From Saccharomonospora amisosensis (GTDB lineage: Bacteria > Actinomycetota > Actinomycetes > Mycobacteriales > Pseudonocardiaceae): DNA of 64,000 bases. Shown here one piece after another: positions 26,728 through 36,153 of this stretch. Both the position numbers and the translations under genes were made by a program. The DNA lies in contig NZ_JAAOYM010000003.1 of the NCBI RefSeq assembly GCF_011761185.1, forward strand, positions 186,001 through 250,000. Direction: 5' to 3'. Positions within the stretch are counted from its first letter, which is position 1. Every line of letters starts with the position of its first letter. The notes under the pieces were generated by a model, which did not search any database, was not told where the DNA came from, and was given only the letters and a program-made list of their open reading frames with translations.

Positions 26728-27390
26728 TCACCTCGCCTTGCGTGCCAGGAGGAAGCACTGCGGGGAAAGTTCCCTGAACTCGCCTTCCTCGTCGGGTTGC
26801 CGTACCAGCCGGGCATGTTCCCGCAAACTGGTTTGCCCCAGCAGTTCGGCCACGTGATCGGGTTGCCGGGGATGGAAGTCGAGTAGGACCGGGTGACCAC
26901 CGACCTCGGTGCGGTGCACCACCTCGTCGCCCACCGCGAACGCGAGTTGCAGGTATCCGCCGGGCGCCAGCACCCGGCTGAACCCGGCGAGCACCTCCGG
27001 CAGGTGCTCGTCTGGCACGTGAATGATCGAATACCACGCGACGATGCCACCGAGGCTGCCGTCCTCGATGTCCAGCGCGGTCATCGAACCTTCCCGAAAC
27101 CGCAGGTGGGGGTGTCCGCGCCGAGCCTGCTCGACCATCCCCGGCGAGAGATCGATCCCGGACACCGACAGCCCCAGGTCATGCAGGTGCGCCGCGATCC
27201 GCCCTGGCCCGCAGCCGACATCGACGACCGCGCCCGCTCGCTGTGCCCGCACCAGTTCGGCGAAGACCGCGAGTACCGCGCGATCGAAGGGTTTGACGGC
27301 CAACTCGTCGGCGAATCGATCGGCATAGTCGGCCGCGAGAACGTCGTACGCCGCGCGGGTACGCGAGGCGAAGTGGGGTTGCCGGTCCAC
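26728..27390 (-). CDS. Class I SAM-dependent methyltransferase
   Basis: About 220 aa. Motif I is VVDVGCGPGRIAAHLHDLG, followed by SGIDLSPGMVEQAR (acidic end of strand 2), GIVAWYSIIHVP (post-II) and FSRVLAPGGYLQLAF (motif III). GTG 27390 was chosen since it sits 4 bp after the GrpB stop; longer frames overlap that gene. It is cotranscribed with grpB. The substrate cannot be predicted. Confidence 0.85.
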   Translation of the reverse strand: MDRQPHFASRTRAAYDVLAADYADRFADELAVKPFDRAVLAVFAELVRAQRAGAVVDVGCGPGRIAAHLHDLGLSVSGIDLSPGMVEQARRGHPHLRFREGSMTALDIEDGSLGGIVAWYSIIHVPDEHLPEVLAGFSRVLAPGGYLQLAFAVGDEVVHRTEVGGHPVLLDFHPRQPDHVAELLGQTSLREHARLVRQPDEEGEFRELSPQCFLLARKAR

Positions 27391-27394
27391 GCGC

Positions 27395-27895
27395 TCAGCC
27401 AATCCTCGGCGGCACATCACGATCCGAGCGGGCGATGATCTCATCGATCACCGAGCTCTTCGCCTCGGCGTAGTAGTTGATGTCGCGCCACTGCCGCCGC
27501 ACCAGTTCGCGTTTGACGGCGGCATAGCGCTCGCGGTCGGATTCGCTGGCCCGCAGCCGGTCGCGAAACGCGAGGTAACGATGCACCTCGGCACGGTCGG
27601 GCGGGTAGCAGTGCAGGTTCACAGGCTCCTCCGGGTCACCGATGCGCAGGCAGCGGTGTCGCGGCTCGCGCACCCGCAGGTCGTAACCCAGTCGCTCCAG
27701 GTCGGGCAGGTACGCCCGCTCGTCGTCCGGGTCGTCGATGCCGAGCACGATGTCGACGATCGGCTTCGCCACCAACCCCGGTACCGACGTGGACCCGATG
27801 TGCTCGACAAGCCGCGCCCGGTCGCCAAGGGCACGGCGAAGCTCGGCAGCGCGCAGCTCGAACCGTTCCTGCCAGACAGGGTTGTAGTCGACCAT
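27395..27895 (-). CDS. GrpB family protein (nucleotidyltransferase fold)
   Basis: 166 aa of the UPF0157/GrpB family: HIGSTSVPGLVAKPIVDIVLGI holds the GS...D.D pattern of minimal nucleotidyltransferases (about residues 32-53), and NLHCYPPDRAEVHRYLAFRDRL follows. In other bacteria the domain is fused to dephospho-CoA kinase; free-standing members are uncharacterised. It probably forms a two-gene unit with the methyltransferase downstream. Confidence 0.85.
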   Translation of the reverse strand: MVDYNPVWQERFELRAAELRRALGDRARLVEHIGSTSVPGLVAKPIVDIVLGIDDPDDERAYLPDLERLGYDLRVREPRHRCLRIGDPEEPVNLHCYPPDRAEVHRYLAFRDRLRASESDRERYAAVKRELVRRQWRDINYYAEAKSSVIDEIIARSDRDVPPRIG

Positions 27896-28100
27896 GGTGA
27901 CGCGGGTGGGGCACGAGCCCGCGAACGAGCTTGGCGGACAGTGTGTCGTCGTTGAGTGCCCCTGACATCTGTCACTCCATCACACGGTCGAGTGGGGCCG
28001 ATGGTCCACCCAAACGCTGTCACGCGCCTCTGCTTTCACCCACAACAGCGAACGAGGTTGAAAGTGGCACAGGACAAGTCAGGCGAGACGGGACGAGACG

Positions 28101-28712
28101 ATGTCCGATCAAGCGCAAAACCAGACACCAGCGAACAATCCCAAGAGCAACGGCCGTCGCAAGTGGCCATGGCTTCTCGGAGGACTAGCCATCATCTTCG
28201 CCGTCACGATCAGTTGTTCCGACGATCAGCAGGCGGCCACGAACAACAACGGCTCTGACACGACCGCTCAGAACGAGCAACCGCAGCAGCAGGCACCACC
28301 GGAGCAGGAGCAGGCGGAGGCCGGGATCGGCCAGCCGGTTCGCGACGGCAAGTTCGAGTTCACCGTCGAGGGTATCGAGCGGGCCTCGAGCGTCGGCGAC
28401 GACGCCGTCATGACCGAGGAAGCTCAGGGTGAGTTCGCCATCCTGACGGTGACCGTCGAGAACATCGGCAACGAGGCACAACCGCTGTCCGACGCGGACC
28501 AGTACGTGTACGACGCCTCGGGGCGCCAGTACTCGACCGACAGCATGGCGGCCCTGTCGATCATGGGTAACGACGTGCTGTTCAACCCGATCAACCCGGG
28601 CAACTCCGTGACGGGCAAGCTGGTGTTCGACGTGCCACCCGGCACCGAACTCACCAGCGCGGAATTGCACGACTCCGCGTTCAGCAACGGCGTGACGGTC
28701 AGTCTCGAATGA
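28101..28712 (+). CDS. DUF4352-type extracytoplasmic protein
   Basis: 203 aa. A cytoplasmic Gln/Asn-rich start is followed by a membrane segment (WPWLLGGLAIIFAVTISC, about residues 23-40), a low-complexity Gln/Glu linker (to about residue 74) and an Ig-like DUF4352 domain (GQPVRDGKFEFTVEGIERAS to the end, with EFAILTVTVENIGNEAQPLS). The Cys at the end of the segment resembles a lipobox but lies far from the N-terminus, so a single-pass anchor is more likely. Function is unknown; such domains are often surface proteins. Confidence 0.8.
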   Translation: MSDQAQNQTPANNPKSNGRRKWPWLLGGLAIIFAVTISCSDDQQAATNNNGSDTTAQNEQPQQQAPPEQEQAEAGIGQPVRDGKFEFTVEGIERASSVGDDAVMTEEAQGEFAILTVTVENIGNEAQPLSDADQYVYDASGRQYSTDSMAALSIMGNDVLFNPINPGNSVTGKLVFDVPPGTELTSAELHDSAFSNGVTVSLE

Positions 28713-28741
28713 CGCCTGTTCCCGGAACTGGCCGGGCCCGC

Positions 28742-29578
28742 TCAGCGAATGATCGACACGATTTCGCACGCGGCCTCGGCCAGTTCCCGGTCACCGTCGA
28801 GCCTGCCACGGCTGATCGCCGTCGATGGCTCGATGGTCCGCGTGCACAACCGCCACGCAGTGTCGGCAGCCAACTCGACCTCGGCCGCGACCGGTCCCGG
28901 CAACGAGGCATCGAGCGACCACCCTTCGCCGGTCTCCGTGACCACCCAGGTCGATCCGGCCGCGCCGTCGATGGTCAGCCGAAACCGCGTGCCCTCTGGC
29001 CGACTCACCCCACGCAGCGTGAACGGCAACGCCCGCGCGAACGTGTCCAGCACCAGGCTGAGCGCTTCCACCTCGTTCGATACCGGTTGCCCCACCGCCT
29101 CACGGATCTGCTGGCGGTGAACCCAGTACTCGGTGAAGTCCCTGGCCCGGTCCAGCCACATCGGGGCCGGGTCCGCACCGGCCCACGAAACCGGCGTGCC
29201 GTACTCGCCGGGCTCGACAACCGACCACAGCCGCGCAACCTGCTCACCGGTGAACTCGAGGCTGTCCAGCAGGCACCGGGGACTGAACCGCACGCACGCG
29301 TCCACCCACTCCTGGTTCAGCCGGTGAATGAACGTCGCGAACGGCTCGTCCTGGCGTGGCCCCGCTCCCGCGTCGTAGCCGTCCCTGGTCCGACCGAGGC
29401 GGCCGTAGTCGTCGCCGAGCAGGTGCGCGGCCAGATCCTTGACCGTCCACCCCGGCAGGGCGGGCAGCTCCCACTGCTCGGGGGCCAGGCCTCGCAGGTC
29501 GGTCAGTAGCGCCTGGCGTTCGGGCGCGAACGCGGTCCTGGCGTCGATGGGATCGCCAAGCCAGGAAAACTCACCCAT
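28742..29578 (-). CDS. Maleylpyruvate isomerase-type, mycothiol-dependent enzyme family protein
   Basis: 278 aa with a DinB-like four-helix N-terminal domain: the His of WTVKDLAAHLLGDDYGR and the His of TEYWVHRQQIREAVG are candidate metal ligands. The C-terminal MDMPI domain runs from about residue 190 (LVLDTFARALPFTLRG) to the end. Family members use mycothiol as cofactor or leaving group; the substrate here is unknown. It is convergent with the DUF4352 gene. Confidence 0.82.
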   Translation of the reverse strand: MGEFSWLGDPIDARTAFAPERQALLTDLRGLAPEQWELPALPGWTVKDLAAHLLGDDYGRLGRTRDGYDAGAGPRQDEPFATFIHRLNQEWVDACVRFSPRCLLDSLEFTGEQVARLWSVVEPGEYGTPVSWAGADPAPMWLDRARDFTEYWVHRQQIREAVGQPVSNEVEALSLVLDTFARALPFTLRGVSRPEGTRFRLTIDGAAGSTWVVTETGEGWSLDASLPGPVAAEVELAADTAWRLCTRTIEPSTAISRGRLDGDRELAEAACEIVSIIR

Positions 29579-29672
29579 TCCCCGGGTCTAGCAGCCCGGT
29601 AGCGGCGCGACAACGGGAATTCCCGCGTACCCGCCGGATGGCGGCACCCGCGATCGGCTCTCTGCCAGGTGC

Positions 29673-30095
29673 CTACTCCGCGATCTGCTCGCGCAGGCGC
29701 TCCTCCTGCTCCCGAAGCTCCGGGGTGAACTCCTCGCCGAAGTCGTCGGCCTCGAAGATCCGCCGCAGCTCCAGTTCCACCTCGCCGTTGCCGTCGAGGG
29801 AGGGCCAGCGCTTGACCCACTCGAGCGCTTCCTCGTAGGACTCGACCTCGATGATCGTGAAGCCCGCGATCAGTTCTTTGGTCTCGGTGAACGGCCCGTC
29901 GACCACGTGCGGCTTACCACCGGAGAACTTGACCTTCGCGCCCTTGGCACTTGGCTGAAGCCCCTCACCCGCGCGCAGTACTCCCGCCTCGGCGAGTTCG
30001 GCGTTGTAGGCGCCCATCGCCTCGAGCAGCTCCTGGCTGGGGAGCACCCCCGCCTCGGTCTCCTCGTCGGCCTTTCTGATGATCATGAATCGCAC
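29673..30095 (-). CDS. YciI-like (DGPF domain) protein
   Basis: 140 aa. The DGPF domain hallmark is present as VVDGPFTETKELIAGFTIIEVES (about residues 64-86), with the N-terminal strand MRFMIIRKADEET. The ferredoxin-like fold is dimeric; close homologues are often encoded beside ECF sigma factors, but none is present here. The C-terminal 35 residues are a Glu-rich helix. Biochemical function is unknown. Confidence 0.85.
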   Translation of the reverse strand: MRFMIIRKADEETEAGVLPSQELLEAMGAYNAELAEAGVLRAGEGLQPSAKGAKVKFSGGKPHVVDGPFTETKELIAGFTIIEVESYEEALEWVKRWPSLDGNGEVELELRRIFEADDFGEEFTPELREQEERLREQIAE

Positions 30096-30181
30096 TTCGC
30101 CCTACTTTCCCTTGGAGTCAGCAGCCCAGCCTAGGAACCGAGCGCGACTGCTGCGGCCGGGGTTTCTGTCGGTCGTCGATG

Positions 30182-30195
30182 CGAACATATGTTCG
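30182..30195. promoter_or_regulatory. LexA (SOS) box overlapping the dinB start
   Basis: CGAACATATGTTCG, a perfect palindrome matching the actinobacterial/Gram-positive LexA consensus (CGAAC-N4-GTTCG). The dinB start ATG (30189) lies inside it. Confidence 0.9.
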
Positions 30196-31385
30196 TGTTG
30201 AGCGAGGGGCCGATACTGCACGCGGACCTCGACGCGTTCTACGCGTCGGTCGAGCAGCGTGATGATCCTCTCCTGCGCGGGCGGCCCGTCATCGTGGGTG
30301 GCGGCGTGGTGCTCGCGGCCAGCTACGAAGCGAAGGCATACGGCATCCGCACGGCCATGGGAGGCAGGCAGGCCATGCGGCTGTGCCCGGCGGCCGTTGT
30401 GGTGCCACCTCGCATGTCGGCCTACTCCGAAGCGAGCAAGGCGGTGTTCGAGGTCTTCAAGGACACCACACCGATCGTCGAGGGCATCTCGATCGACGAG
30501 GCGTTCTTGGATGTCGGCGGACTCGCCCGGATCTCCGGCACGCCGGCACAGATCGCCGCGCGGCTGCGGCGCGAGGTGGCCGACCGGGTGGGGCTGGCGA
30601 TCACCGTCGGCGTAGCACGCACCAAGTTCCTGGCAAAGGTCGCCAGCGGCGTGGCCAAGCCGGACGGCCTGCTGGTCGTGCCACCCGATGCGGAACTGGA
30701 CTTCTTACACCCACTGCCGGTCGAGCGACTATGGGGAGTCGGGCGGGTCACAGCTGGCAAGCTGAGGGAGCGGGGCATCACCACCGTGGGGCAGGTCGCC
30801 GAGTTGGGCGAACCCGCGCTGGTCGCGATGCTCGGCCGCGCGAGCGGGCGCCACCTGCACGCGCTGGCGCACAACCGCGACCCCCGGCCCGTGCACGTCG
30901 GCCGCCGCAGGCGCTCGATGGGCGCGCAGCGCGCGCTCGGCCGAAGATCGCGGTCGGCCGCAGAACTGGACGCCGACCTGACCGCGCTCGTCGACCGTCT
31001 CACCAGGCGGTTGCGTGCGGCGGCGCGGGTCTGTCGCACCGTTGTACTGCGGCTGCGCTTCGCCGACTACACACGGGTGACCCGCTCGCACACCATGGCG
31101 GAGCCCACCGCGAACACCGAGCCGATCCTCGCCACCGCACGCGGACTGCTTTCCTCGGCGATGCCGATGATCGACGCGAACGGTCTCACCCTCATCGGGG
31201 TAGCGCTGACGAACCTGCACACCGAGGGTGCCGTGCAACTCATGCTGCCCTTCGACGAAGCCGCCGCCGGAACTCTCGACGCCACGCTCGACTCGGTACG
31301 TGACCGGTTCGGCTCGGCCGCCGTCACCCGTGCCGCACTGCTCGGTCGCGCTCAAGGCATAGCGATGCCGCTGCTGCCGGATTGA
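30189..31385 (+). CDS. dinB: DNA polymerase IV (Y-family translesion polymerase)
   Basis: 398 aa. The catalytic palm starts with HADLDAFYASVEQ (Asp ligands) and contains SIDEAFLDV with the second acidic pair. GVARTKFLAKVASGVAKPDGL and GVGRVTAGKLRERGI are the thumb helix-hairpin-helix segments, and MLPFD near the C-terminus resembles a beta-clamp binding motif (QLMLPF). The SOS box at the start codon predicts LexA repression and induction by DNA damage. If transcription begins inside the box, the functional start could be GTG 30195 instead. Followed closely by a phosphatase gene. Confidence 0.95.
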   Translation: MFVLSEGPILHADLDAFYASVEQRDDPLLRGRPVIVGGGVVLAASYEAKAYGIRTAMGGRQAMRLCPAAVVVPPRMSAYSEASKAVFEVFKDTTPIVEGISIDEAFLDVGGLARISGTPAQIAARLRREVADRVGLAITVGVARTKFLAKVASGVAKPDGLLVVPPDAELDFLHPLPVERLWGVGRVTAGKLRERGITTVGQVAELGEPALVAMLGRASGRHLHALAHNRDPRPVHVGRRRRSMGAQRALGRRSRSAAELDADLTALVDRLTRRLRAAARVCRTVVLRLRFADYTRVTRSHTMAEPTANTEPILATARGLLSSAMPMIDANGLTLIGVALTNLHTEGAVQLMLPFDEAAAGTLDATLDSVRDRFGSAAVTRAALLGRAQGIAMPLLPD

Positions 31386-31399
31386 AGGAGAATCGACCC

Positions 31400-31861
31400 A
31401 TGGGGGAAGCAGCGACGTTGCCCAACTCGGTCCAACTACCTGACGGCGCGTGGGTACGCGGGCGCGGACTACGCAGGCCCGTCCAGGGCGGACCCACACC
31501 GGACTACGGGTTGTACCTCGGCGGCACGAGGCTACGTCGCAGGCACGAGGATTCACTGCACTGGCCGCATGACTGGGTGCACTGGCCGGACGGCTGGCTG
31601 CCCACCGACTGGCAGAGCGCCGCGGACAGCCTGGTCCGGCTGCACGAGCGGGCGCTGGCGGGCGAATCCGTGGAGATCGCCTGCCACGGGGGTCTGGGGA
31701 GGACGGGAACCGCCGTGGCATGCCTGGTCACTCTGTGCGGGCTGACTCCTGGCGCAGCGGCGCGCTGGGCCCGCGAGCACTACAACCGGCGAGCGGTCGA
31801 ACTGCCGTGGCAACGGCTGTGGATTCACTGGTTCGCCAAGCGAAGCCGTGCGGCCCGTTGA
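31400..31861 (+). CDS. Protein-tyrosine-phosphatase-like protein
   Basis: 153 aa. The PTP loop CHGGLGRTG (C-x5-R) is exact, and a WPD-like segment WVHWPDGWLP precedes it, so a dual-specificity phosphatase fold is likely. GAAGGAG at 31384-31390 sets ATG 31400; a frame from 31382 exists. It lies 15 bp after dinB and may be cotranscribed and SOS-linked, though no known role connects the two. Confidence 0.85.
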   Translation: MGEAATLPNSVQLPDGAWVRGRGLRRPVQGGPTPDYGLYLGGTRLRRRHEDSLHWPHDWVHWPDGWLPTDWQSAADSLVRLHERALAGESVEIACHGGLGRTGTAVACLVTLCGLTPGAAARWAREHYNRRAVELPWQRLWIHWFAKRSRAAR

Positions 31862-31888
31862 AAGCGCCCACAAAGTGCCCAAAACGGC

Positions 31889-32227
31889 TCAGCCGTCTCT
31901 GGCCTTACGCAGCCGCGCGGGGGCCCTGCCAAACCACGCCTGCTCGACGAGTTCGGCGAGTTGTTCGTGATCGACCCGATCCAGATCCACCAGAATCACG
32001 CCGTATCCGTCGTAGTGCGGCGTGGTGTAGAACGCCGGGTCACCGGAGGCGAGCAGAGCGGCCTTCTCGTCGAGACCGCAAAGCAGCACGAGCCCGCCCT
32101 CCGCTTCGGTGCGCAGTCGCGCGAAGCCCTTGCCCGCTACTTTCAATCCCGGCGTTCCGTACCAGGTCGACTCCTGCACCTGCGGCAGCGTCCGCCCGAT
32201 AGCCACGACATCGTCCCAGGTCGGCAT
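31889..32227 (-). CDS. MmcQ/YjbR family protein
   Basis: 112 aa with the CyaY-like YjbR fold. Recognised motifs are LPQVQESTWYGTPGLKVAGKGFARL at the N-terminus and GDPAFYTTPHYDGYGVILVDL in the second half. The family binds DNA or nucleotides in a few structural studies; its function is unsettled. It converges on the phosphatase gene. Confidence 0.88.
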   Translation of the reverse strand: MPTWDDVVAIGRTLPQVQESTWYGTPGLKVAGKGFARLRTEAEGGLVLLCGLDEKAALLASGDPAFYTTPHYDGYGVILVDLDRVDHEQLAELVEQAWFGRAPARLRKARDG

Positions 32228-32284
32228 GGGTCCATTGTCGTAGAGGCTGTCGCGCCGGTCTTGCAGGAATGCCGGACCGCGGTA

Positions 32285-32479
32285 TCAGTTCGGTGGAAAC
32301 CGGTCGAGGTTCGCGTGCAGCCGGGCGGGCACGAACGGGTCCGGCTCGCCGAGCCGGGCCAACCGTGCCCTGCGTTGCTTGGCGTGGCGGCGCGCTGCCC
32401 GCTGGTCCTCGTACCCGACGGTGATCGCGGCGGCGACGAGCAGCAGGCCCGCCAGGCAGATGACAACGACGAGGTACAC
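32285..32479 (-). CDS. Small single-pass membrane protein
   Basis: 64 aa from GTG 32479, preceded by GGGGGAT at suitable distance. Residues 1-20 (YLVVVICLAGLLLVAAAI) form one membrane helix; the rest is a basic cytoplasmic tail (EDQRAARRHAKQRRARLARL) ending LDRFPPN. Not a member of a family I recognise. The hydrophobic/basic split and the ribosome site support a real gene. Confidence 0.5.
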   Translation of the reverse strand: MYLVVVICLAGLLLVAAAITVGYEDQRAARRHAKQRRARLARLGEPDPFVPARLHANLDRFPPN

Positions 32480-32629
32480 GCCATCCCCCTTGATGCCGTC
32501 CTTGTGTAGCAGATCACAAATACTACGCAATGTCGGACGGCGACGCCACCGTCGCTGGTCGGCGCGGCGATACCGGTTTTCGCACGCACCCGGCTGCCTA
32601 CCGCGCCCGGTGGGGGCACACTGCTTGGC

Positions 32630-33139
32630 ATGGCCGTGCAAGCACTCGACGACGTGATCGACTACGGCTTGCGGGTGCTGTTCTGCGGTATCAACCCCAG
32701 CGTTCGCTCCGGCGCCACCGGCCATCACTTCGCCCACCCGGCGAACCGGTTCTGGTCGACCCTGCACCGCAGCGGTTTCACCCCGCGCAAGCTCCAGCCG
32801 AGCGAGCAGTTCGCACTGCTGGACTACGGCCTTGGCGTCACAAACCTCGTCGACCGGGTCACCGTCCGTGCCAACGAGCTGACCAAGGAAGAGTTGAAGC
32901 AGGGTGGCGAACGGCTGACCGCCAAGGTCGCGCGGTATCGCCCGCGCTGGCTGGCGATGGTCGGACTCACCGCGTACCGTGCGGCCTTCGGGAGACCGTC
33001 CGCCGTGGTTGGAGCGCAGGCGGAGAAGGTCAGCGGTGTGCCCGTATGGCTACTGCCCAACCCGAGCGGGCTGAACGCCCACTGGACCCCGGCCGGTCTC
33101 GCCGAGGAGTACGCCCGGCTGCGGGTCGCCGCGTCGTGA
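32630..33139 (+). CDS. mug: Mug-type G/U(T) mismatch DNA glycosylase
   Basis: 169 aa. The uracil-glycosylase superfamily motif 1 is FCGINPSVRSGATGHHFAHPANRFW (GINPS) and motif 2 is LLPNPSGLNAHW. It removes uracil or thymine opposite G in base-excision repair. The start has a weak ribosome site. It is monocistronic by context, although dinB lies 1.2 kb upstream. Confidence 0.92.
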   Translation: MAVQALDDVIDYGLRVLFCGINPSVRSGATGHHFAHPANRFWSTLHRSGFTPRKLQPSEQFALLDYGLGVTNLVDRVTVRANELTKEELKQGGERLTAKVARYRPRWLAMVGLTAYRAAFGRPSAVVGAQAEKVSGVPVWLLPNPSGLNAHWTPAGLAEEYARLRVAAS

Positions 33140-33365
33140 CGCTCGATCGCGCGACGCCGCACGGCAAGGAGAAGTGCAGACCGACGAGCGCGACCCGATG
33201 CGGCCCGAATTCGGCGTCATGGATTAATGAGCAGGTCGCCAACCGGCCAGGTGGTTGAGACCGAGCGGTCCAGACAGAGGGAGGCGGACCGACCACCGCG
33301 ACAGCAAGGCCCAAGGCGGCGAGCGAGCACACCTCGGGGGAGAGTGTGCGGGAGAGGGAGAGCGG

Positions 33366-34163
33366 ATGGCGCACAGCATCGAAAGGGGCAGAACCGGCCC
33401 CGGCACGGCGGGCGGCCGCGTGTTGACCGTCGCGGCACTGGACTCGGTTCCCGTTTATCGGGAAGGACTCAACGCGGTGGTGAGCCGCACCCCGGGGCTA
33501 CGTTGGGTCGGACACGCGGCAACGCAGCACGCATCCATGCAACTGTGCGAACAACTGCATCCGAATATCGTCGCTGTGGACTCCGGCCTCGACCCGCAGG
33601 GCCACCTGATCCGGCTGCTCAGCGACGGACACCCGATGATGATCATCGTCGTGCTGCTGCGGCAGGCACATGTCGGCGCGACCTTTATCTCCGCGATGCT
33701 ATCGGCGGGAGCACACGGGGTCGTGCCGAGAGACGCCGACCCTCGGCGCCTCGGTGAGGCGCTGCGGAAGGCGTTCGTCGACAGGCGCTACACCGACCCT
33801 TCGCTCGCACCGTTGCTTGCCCGGCAGCGGCACACGACTGGCGGCGACGGCAGGGTGGGTGCCGACACGCACCGGCCGAGGATGCCGTTGTCCCGGCGTG
33901 AATACCAGGTGCTGCAACTGGTCGCGGAGGGACTGGAGAACGCGGCCATCGCGAAGACGCTCTTCCTGTCCGTGGAAACCGTGCGCACGCACGTGAAGAG
34001 CATCTTGCGCAAGCTCTCGGCGCGGGACCGTACACATGCGGTGAGCAAGGCGTTCCGCTCCGGCATTCTCGTCGCGCGTGCCGAGGGGTCACCGCCCGGC
34101 GAGGGAGCACCTCCCGGCGAGGGCGAGGCGCCACCCGCGGCGGTGGGTAACACGATCGCCTGA
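33366..34163 (+). CDS. LuxR/NarL-type regulator with degenerate receiver domain
   Basis: 265 aa from ATG 33366 with a GGGAGAG ribosome site. The C-terminal LuxR helix-turn-helix is strong: LSRREYQVLQLVAEGLENAAIAKTLFLSVETVRTHVKSILRKL. The N-terminal domain resembles a receiver (VYREGLNAVVSRTPGLRWVG; IVAVDSGLD with a candidate phospho-Asp), but the usual acidic pair before the VREGL-like helix reads ALDSV, so metal-dependent phosphorylation may be lost. No histidine kinase is nearby. The C-terminal tail has a PPGEGAPPGEGE repeat. Confidence 0.87.
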   Translation: MAHSIERGRTGPGTAGGRVLTVAALDSVPVYREGLNAVVSRTPGLRWVGHAATQHASMQLCEQLHPNIVAVDSGLDPQGHLIRLLSDGHPMMIIVVLLRQAHVGATFISAMLSAGAHGVVPRDADPRRLGEALRKAFVDRRYTDPSLAPLLARQRHTTGGDGRVGADTHRPRMPLSRREYQVLQLVAEGLENAAIAKTLFLSVETVRTHVKSILRKLSARDRTHAVSKAFRSGILVARAEGSPPGEGAPPGEGEAPPAAVGNTIA

Positions 34164-34205
34164 CTCACCCATGGCGATCGCTTCGTCACAAACCGGCCCG
34201 TCACC

Positions 34206-34254
34206 TTGCCGCCAGTTACTAGCAGGTAATATGCTGTATGTTACCGGCCAGTAG
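34206..34254 (+). promoter_or_regulatory. fadE5 promoter with two TTACY-N4-RGTAR operators
   Basis: Predicted TTGCCG (34206-34211), 18-bp spacer, TATGCT (34230-34235). Operator A TTACTAGCAGGTAA (34216-34229) fills the spacer, and operator B TTACCGGCCAGTAG (34241-34254) lies just downstream of the -10. Occupancy of both would occlude RNA polymerase. The same TATGCT -10 is seen on the fabG4 side of the fadA2 promoter. Confidence 0.7.
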
Positions 34255-34295
34255 GGCAGTGATGTCCGCCGAACTACCCCGTACGGAGTGACGAC

Positions 34296-36140
34296 ATGGG
34301 CCACTACAAGAGCAACGTCCGAGACCTGGAGTTCAACCTCTTCGAGGTGCTCGGCGTGCAGGAGCGTCTCGGCAAGGGCGTGCTGGCGGAGTCGGACGCC
34401 GACACCGCGCGCGGCGTGCTGACCGAGCTCAACAACCTGGCCGTCGGCCCGCTGGCCGAGTCGTTCGTCGACGCCGACCGCAACCCACCGGTCTACGACC
34501 CGAAGACCTTCTCCGCGACCCTGCCGGAGTCGTTCAAGAAGAGCTACCAGGCGCTGTGGGACGGCGAGTGGTGGCGGATCGGCCTCACCAACGAGCTCGG
34601 CGGCTTCGGCCTGCCTCCCACCGTGCAGTGGGCCGCCTCCGAGCTGATCCTTGGCGCGAACCCGGCGCTGTTCATGTACATGGCGGGCCCGAACTTCGCG
34701 ATGATCCTCGACAAGAACGGCACCGAGGAGCAGAAGCGCTGGGCCCGCATCATGATCGAGCGCGCGTGGGGCGCGACGATGGTGCTGACCGAGCCGGACG
34801 CGGGCTCCGATGTCGGCGCGGGCCGCACCAAGGCGGTGTTGCAGGAGGACGGTTCCTGGCACCTCGACGGCGTCAAGCGGTTCATCACCTCCGCCGACCA
34901 GGACATGACCGAGAACATCATGCACCTGGCGCTCGCCCGCCCCGAGGGTCCCGGCATCGAGCCGAAGCCCGGCACCAAGGGGCTGTCGCTGTTCCTGGTG
35001 CCGAAGTTCCACTTCGACACCGAGACCGGCGAACTCGGTGAGCGCAACGGCGCCTTCGTCACCAACGTCGAGCACAAGATGGGCCTGAAGGTCTCCACCA
35101 CCTGCGAGCTGACCTTCGGCCAGCACGGAACGCCCGCTAAGGGCTGGCTGCTGGGCGAGGTGCATGACGGCATCGCACAGATGTTCCAGGTGATCGAGTA
35201 CGCCAGGATGATGGTCGGTACCAAGGCCATCGCGACGCTGTCCACCGGCTACCTCAACGCGCTGGAGTACGCCAAGGAGCGGGTACAGGGCGCCGACCTC
35301 ACGCAGATGCTGGACAAGACCGCGCCTCGCGTGACGATCACCCACCACCCCGATGTGCGCCGGTCGCTGATGACGCAGAAGGCCTACGCGGAAGGCCTGC
35401 GTGCGGTGTACCTCTACACCGCGTCGTTGCAGGACCAGATCTGGACCGGTGAGGGTGACGAGGAGTCGCAGGAGCTGGCGGAGCGGGTCAACGACCTGCT
35501 ACTGCCCATCGTCAAGGGCGTCGGCTCCGAGCGCGCCACCGAACAACTCGTGCAGTCACTGCAGACGCTCGGCGGCTCCGGGTTCCTGCAGGACTACCCG
35601 ATCGAGCAGTACATCCGCGACTCCAAGATCGACTCGCTGTACGAGGGCACCACGGCCATCCAGTCGATGGACTTCTTCTTCCGCAAGATCGTCCGCGACA
35701 AGGGAAAGGCCCTCACCTACCTTGCCGGTGAGATCACGAAGTTCATCGAGTCCGAGGCGGGTAACGGCAGGCTGAAGAACGAGCGCGCGTTGCTCAAGCA
35801 GGCACTCGACGACGTGCAGGGCATGCTCGGCGCGATGATCGGCTACCTGACCGCGTCGCAGGACGACCCGAAGAGTGTCTACAAGGTCGGGCAGCACACC
35901 GTGAGGCTGCTCATGTCCGCGGGTGATCTGCTCGTCGGGTGGCAACTGCTGCGGCAGGCCGAGGTGGCGATGACCAAGCTCGACGCCGACCCCGCCGCGA
36001 AGGATGTGCCGTTCTACCAGGGCAAGGTGGCCGTGGCGACGTTCTTCGCCAAGAACGTGCTGCCCGAACTCACCGCCCGCAGGGCCATCGTCGAGGCCGC
36101 CGACAACGACCTGATGGAGATCGACGAAGCGGCGTTCTGA
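34296..36140 (+). CDS. fadE5: FadE5-type acyl-CoA dehydrogenase
   Basis: 614-aa flavoprotein that introduces the alpha-beta double bond in acyl-CoAs. It looks like an orthologue of M. tuberculosis FadE5: the N-terminus [20 protein letters not shown] and the stretches [69 protein letters not shown] and [20 protein letters not shown] are characteristic; the C-terminus is [10 protein letters not shown]. It is an extended ACAD with an extra C-terminal helical domain. In mycobacteria fadE5 lies beside fadA2-fabG4-htdX; here those genes are about 25 kb away but share the same operator. Electrons pass through ETF to EtfD, also encoded here. Confidence 0.95.
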   Translation: MGHYKSNVRDLEFNLFEVLGVQERLGKGVLAESDADTARGVLTELNNLAVGPLAESFVDADRNPPVYDPKTFSATLPESFKKSYQALWDGEWWRIGLTNELGGFGLPPTVQWAASELILGANPALFMYMAGPNFAMILDKNGTEEQKRWARIMIERAWGATMVLTEPDAGSDVGAGRTKAVLQEDGSWHLDGVKRFITSADQDMTENIMHLALARPEGPGIEPKPGTKGLSLFLVPKFHFDTETGELGERNGAFVTNVEHKMGLKVSTTCELTFGQHGTPAKGWLLGEVHDGIAQMFQVIEYARMMVGTKAIATLSTGYLNALEYAKERVQGADLTQMLDKTAPRVTITHHPDVRRSLMTQKAYAEGLRAVYLYTASLQDQIWTGEGDEESQELAERVNDLLLPIVKGVGSERATEQLVQSLQTLGGSGFLQDYPIEQYIRDSKIDSLYEGTTAIQSMDFFFRKIVRDKGKALTYLAGEITKFIESEAGNGRLKNERALLKQALDDVQGMLGAMIGYLTASQDDPKSVYKVGQHTVRLLMSAGDLLVGWQLLRQAEVAMTKLDADPAAKDVPFYQGKVAVATFFAKNVLPELTARRAIVEAADNDLMEIDEAAF

Positions 36141-36153
36141 CGTCCGCGAACCG

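Noticed and set aside
25872-27050. 392-codon minus-strand frame ending in MWWAASRRL
   Set aside because: It is antisense to the GNAT gene; only its last ten codons are meaningful, as the trpS leader peptide.
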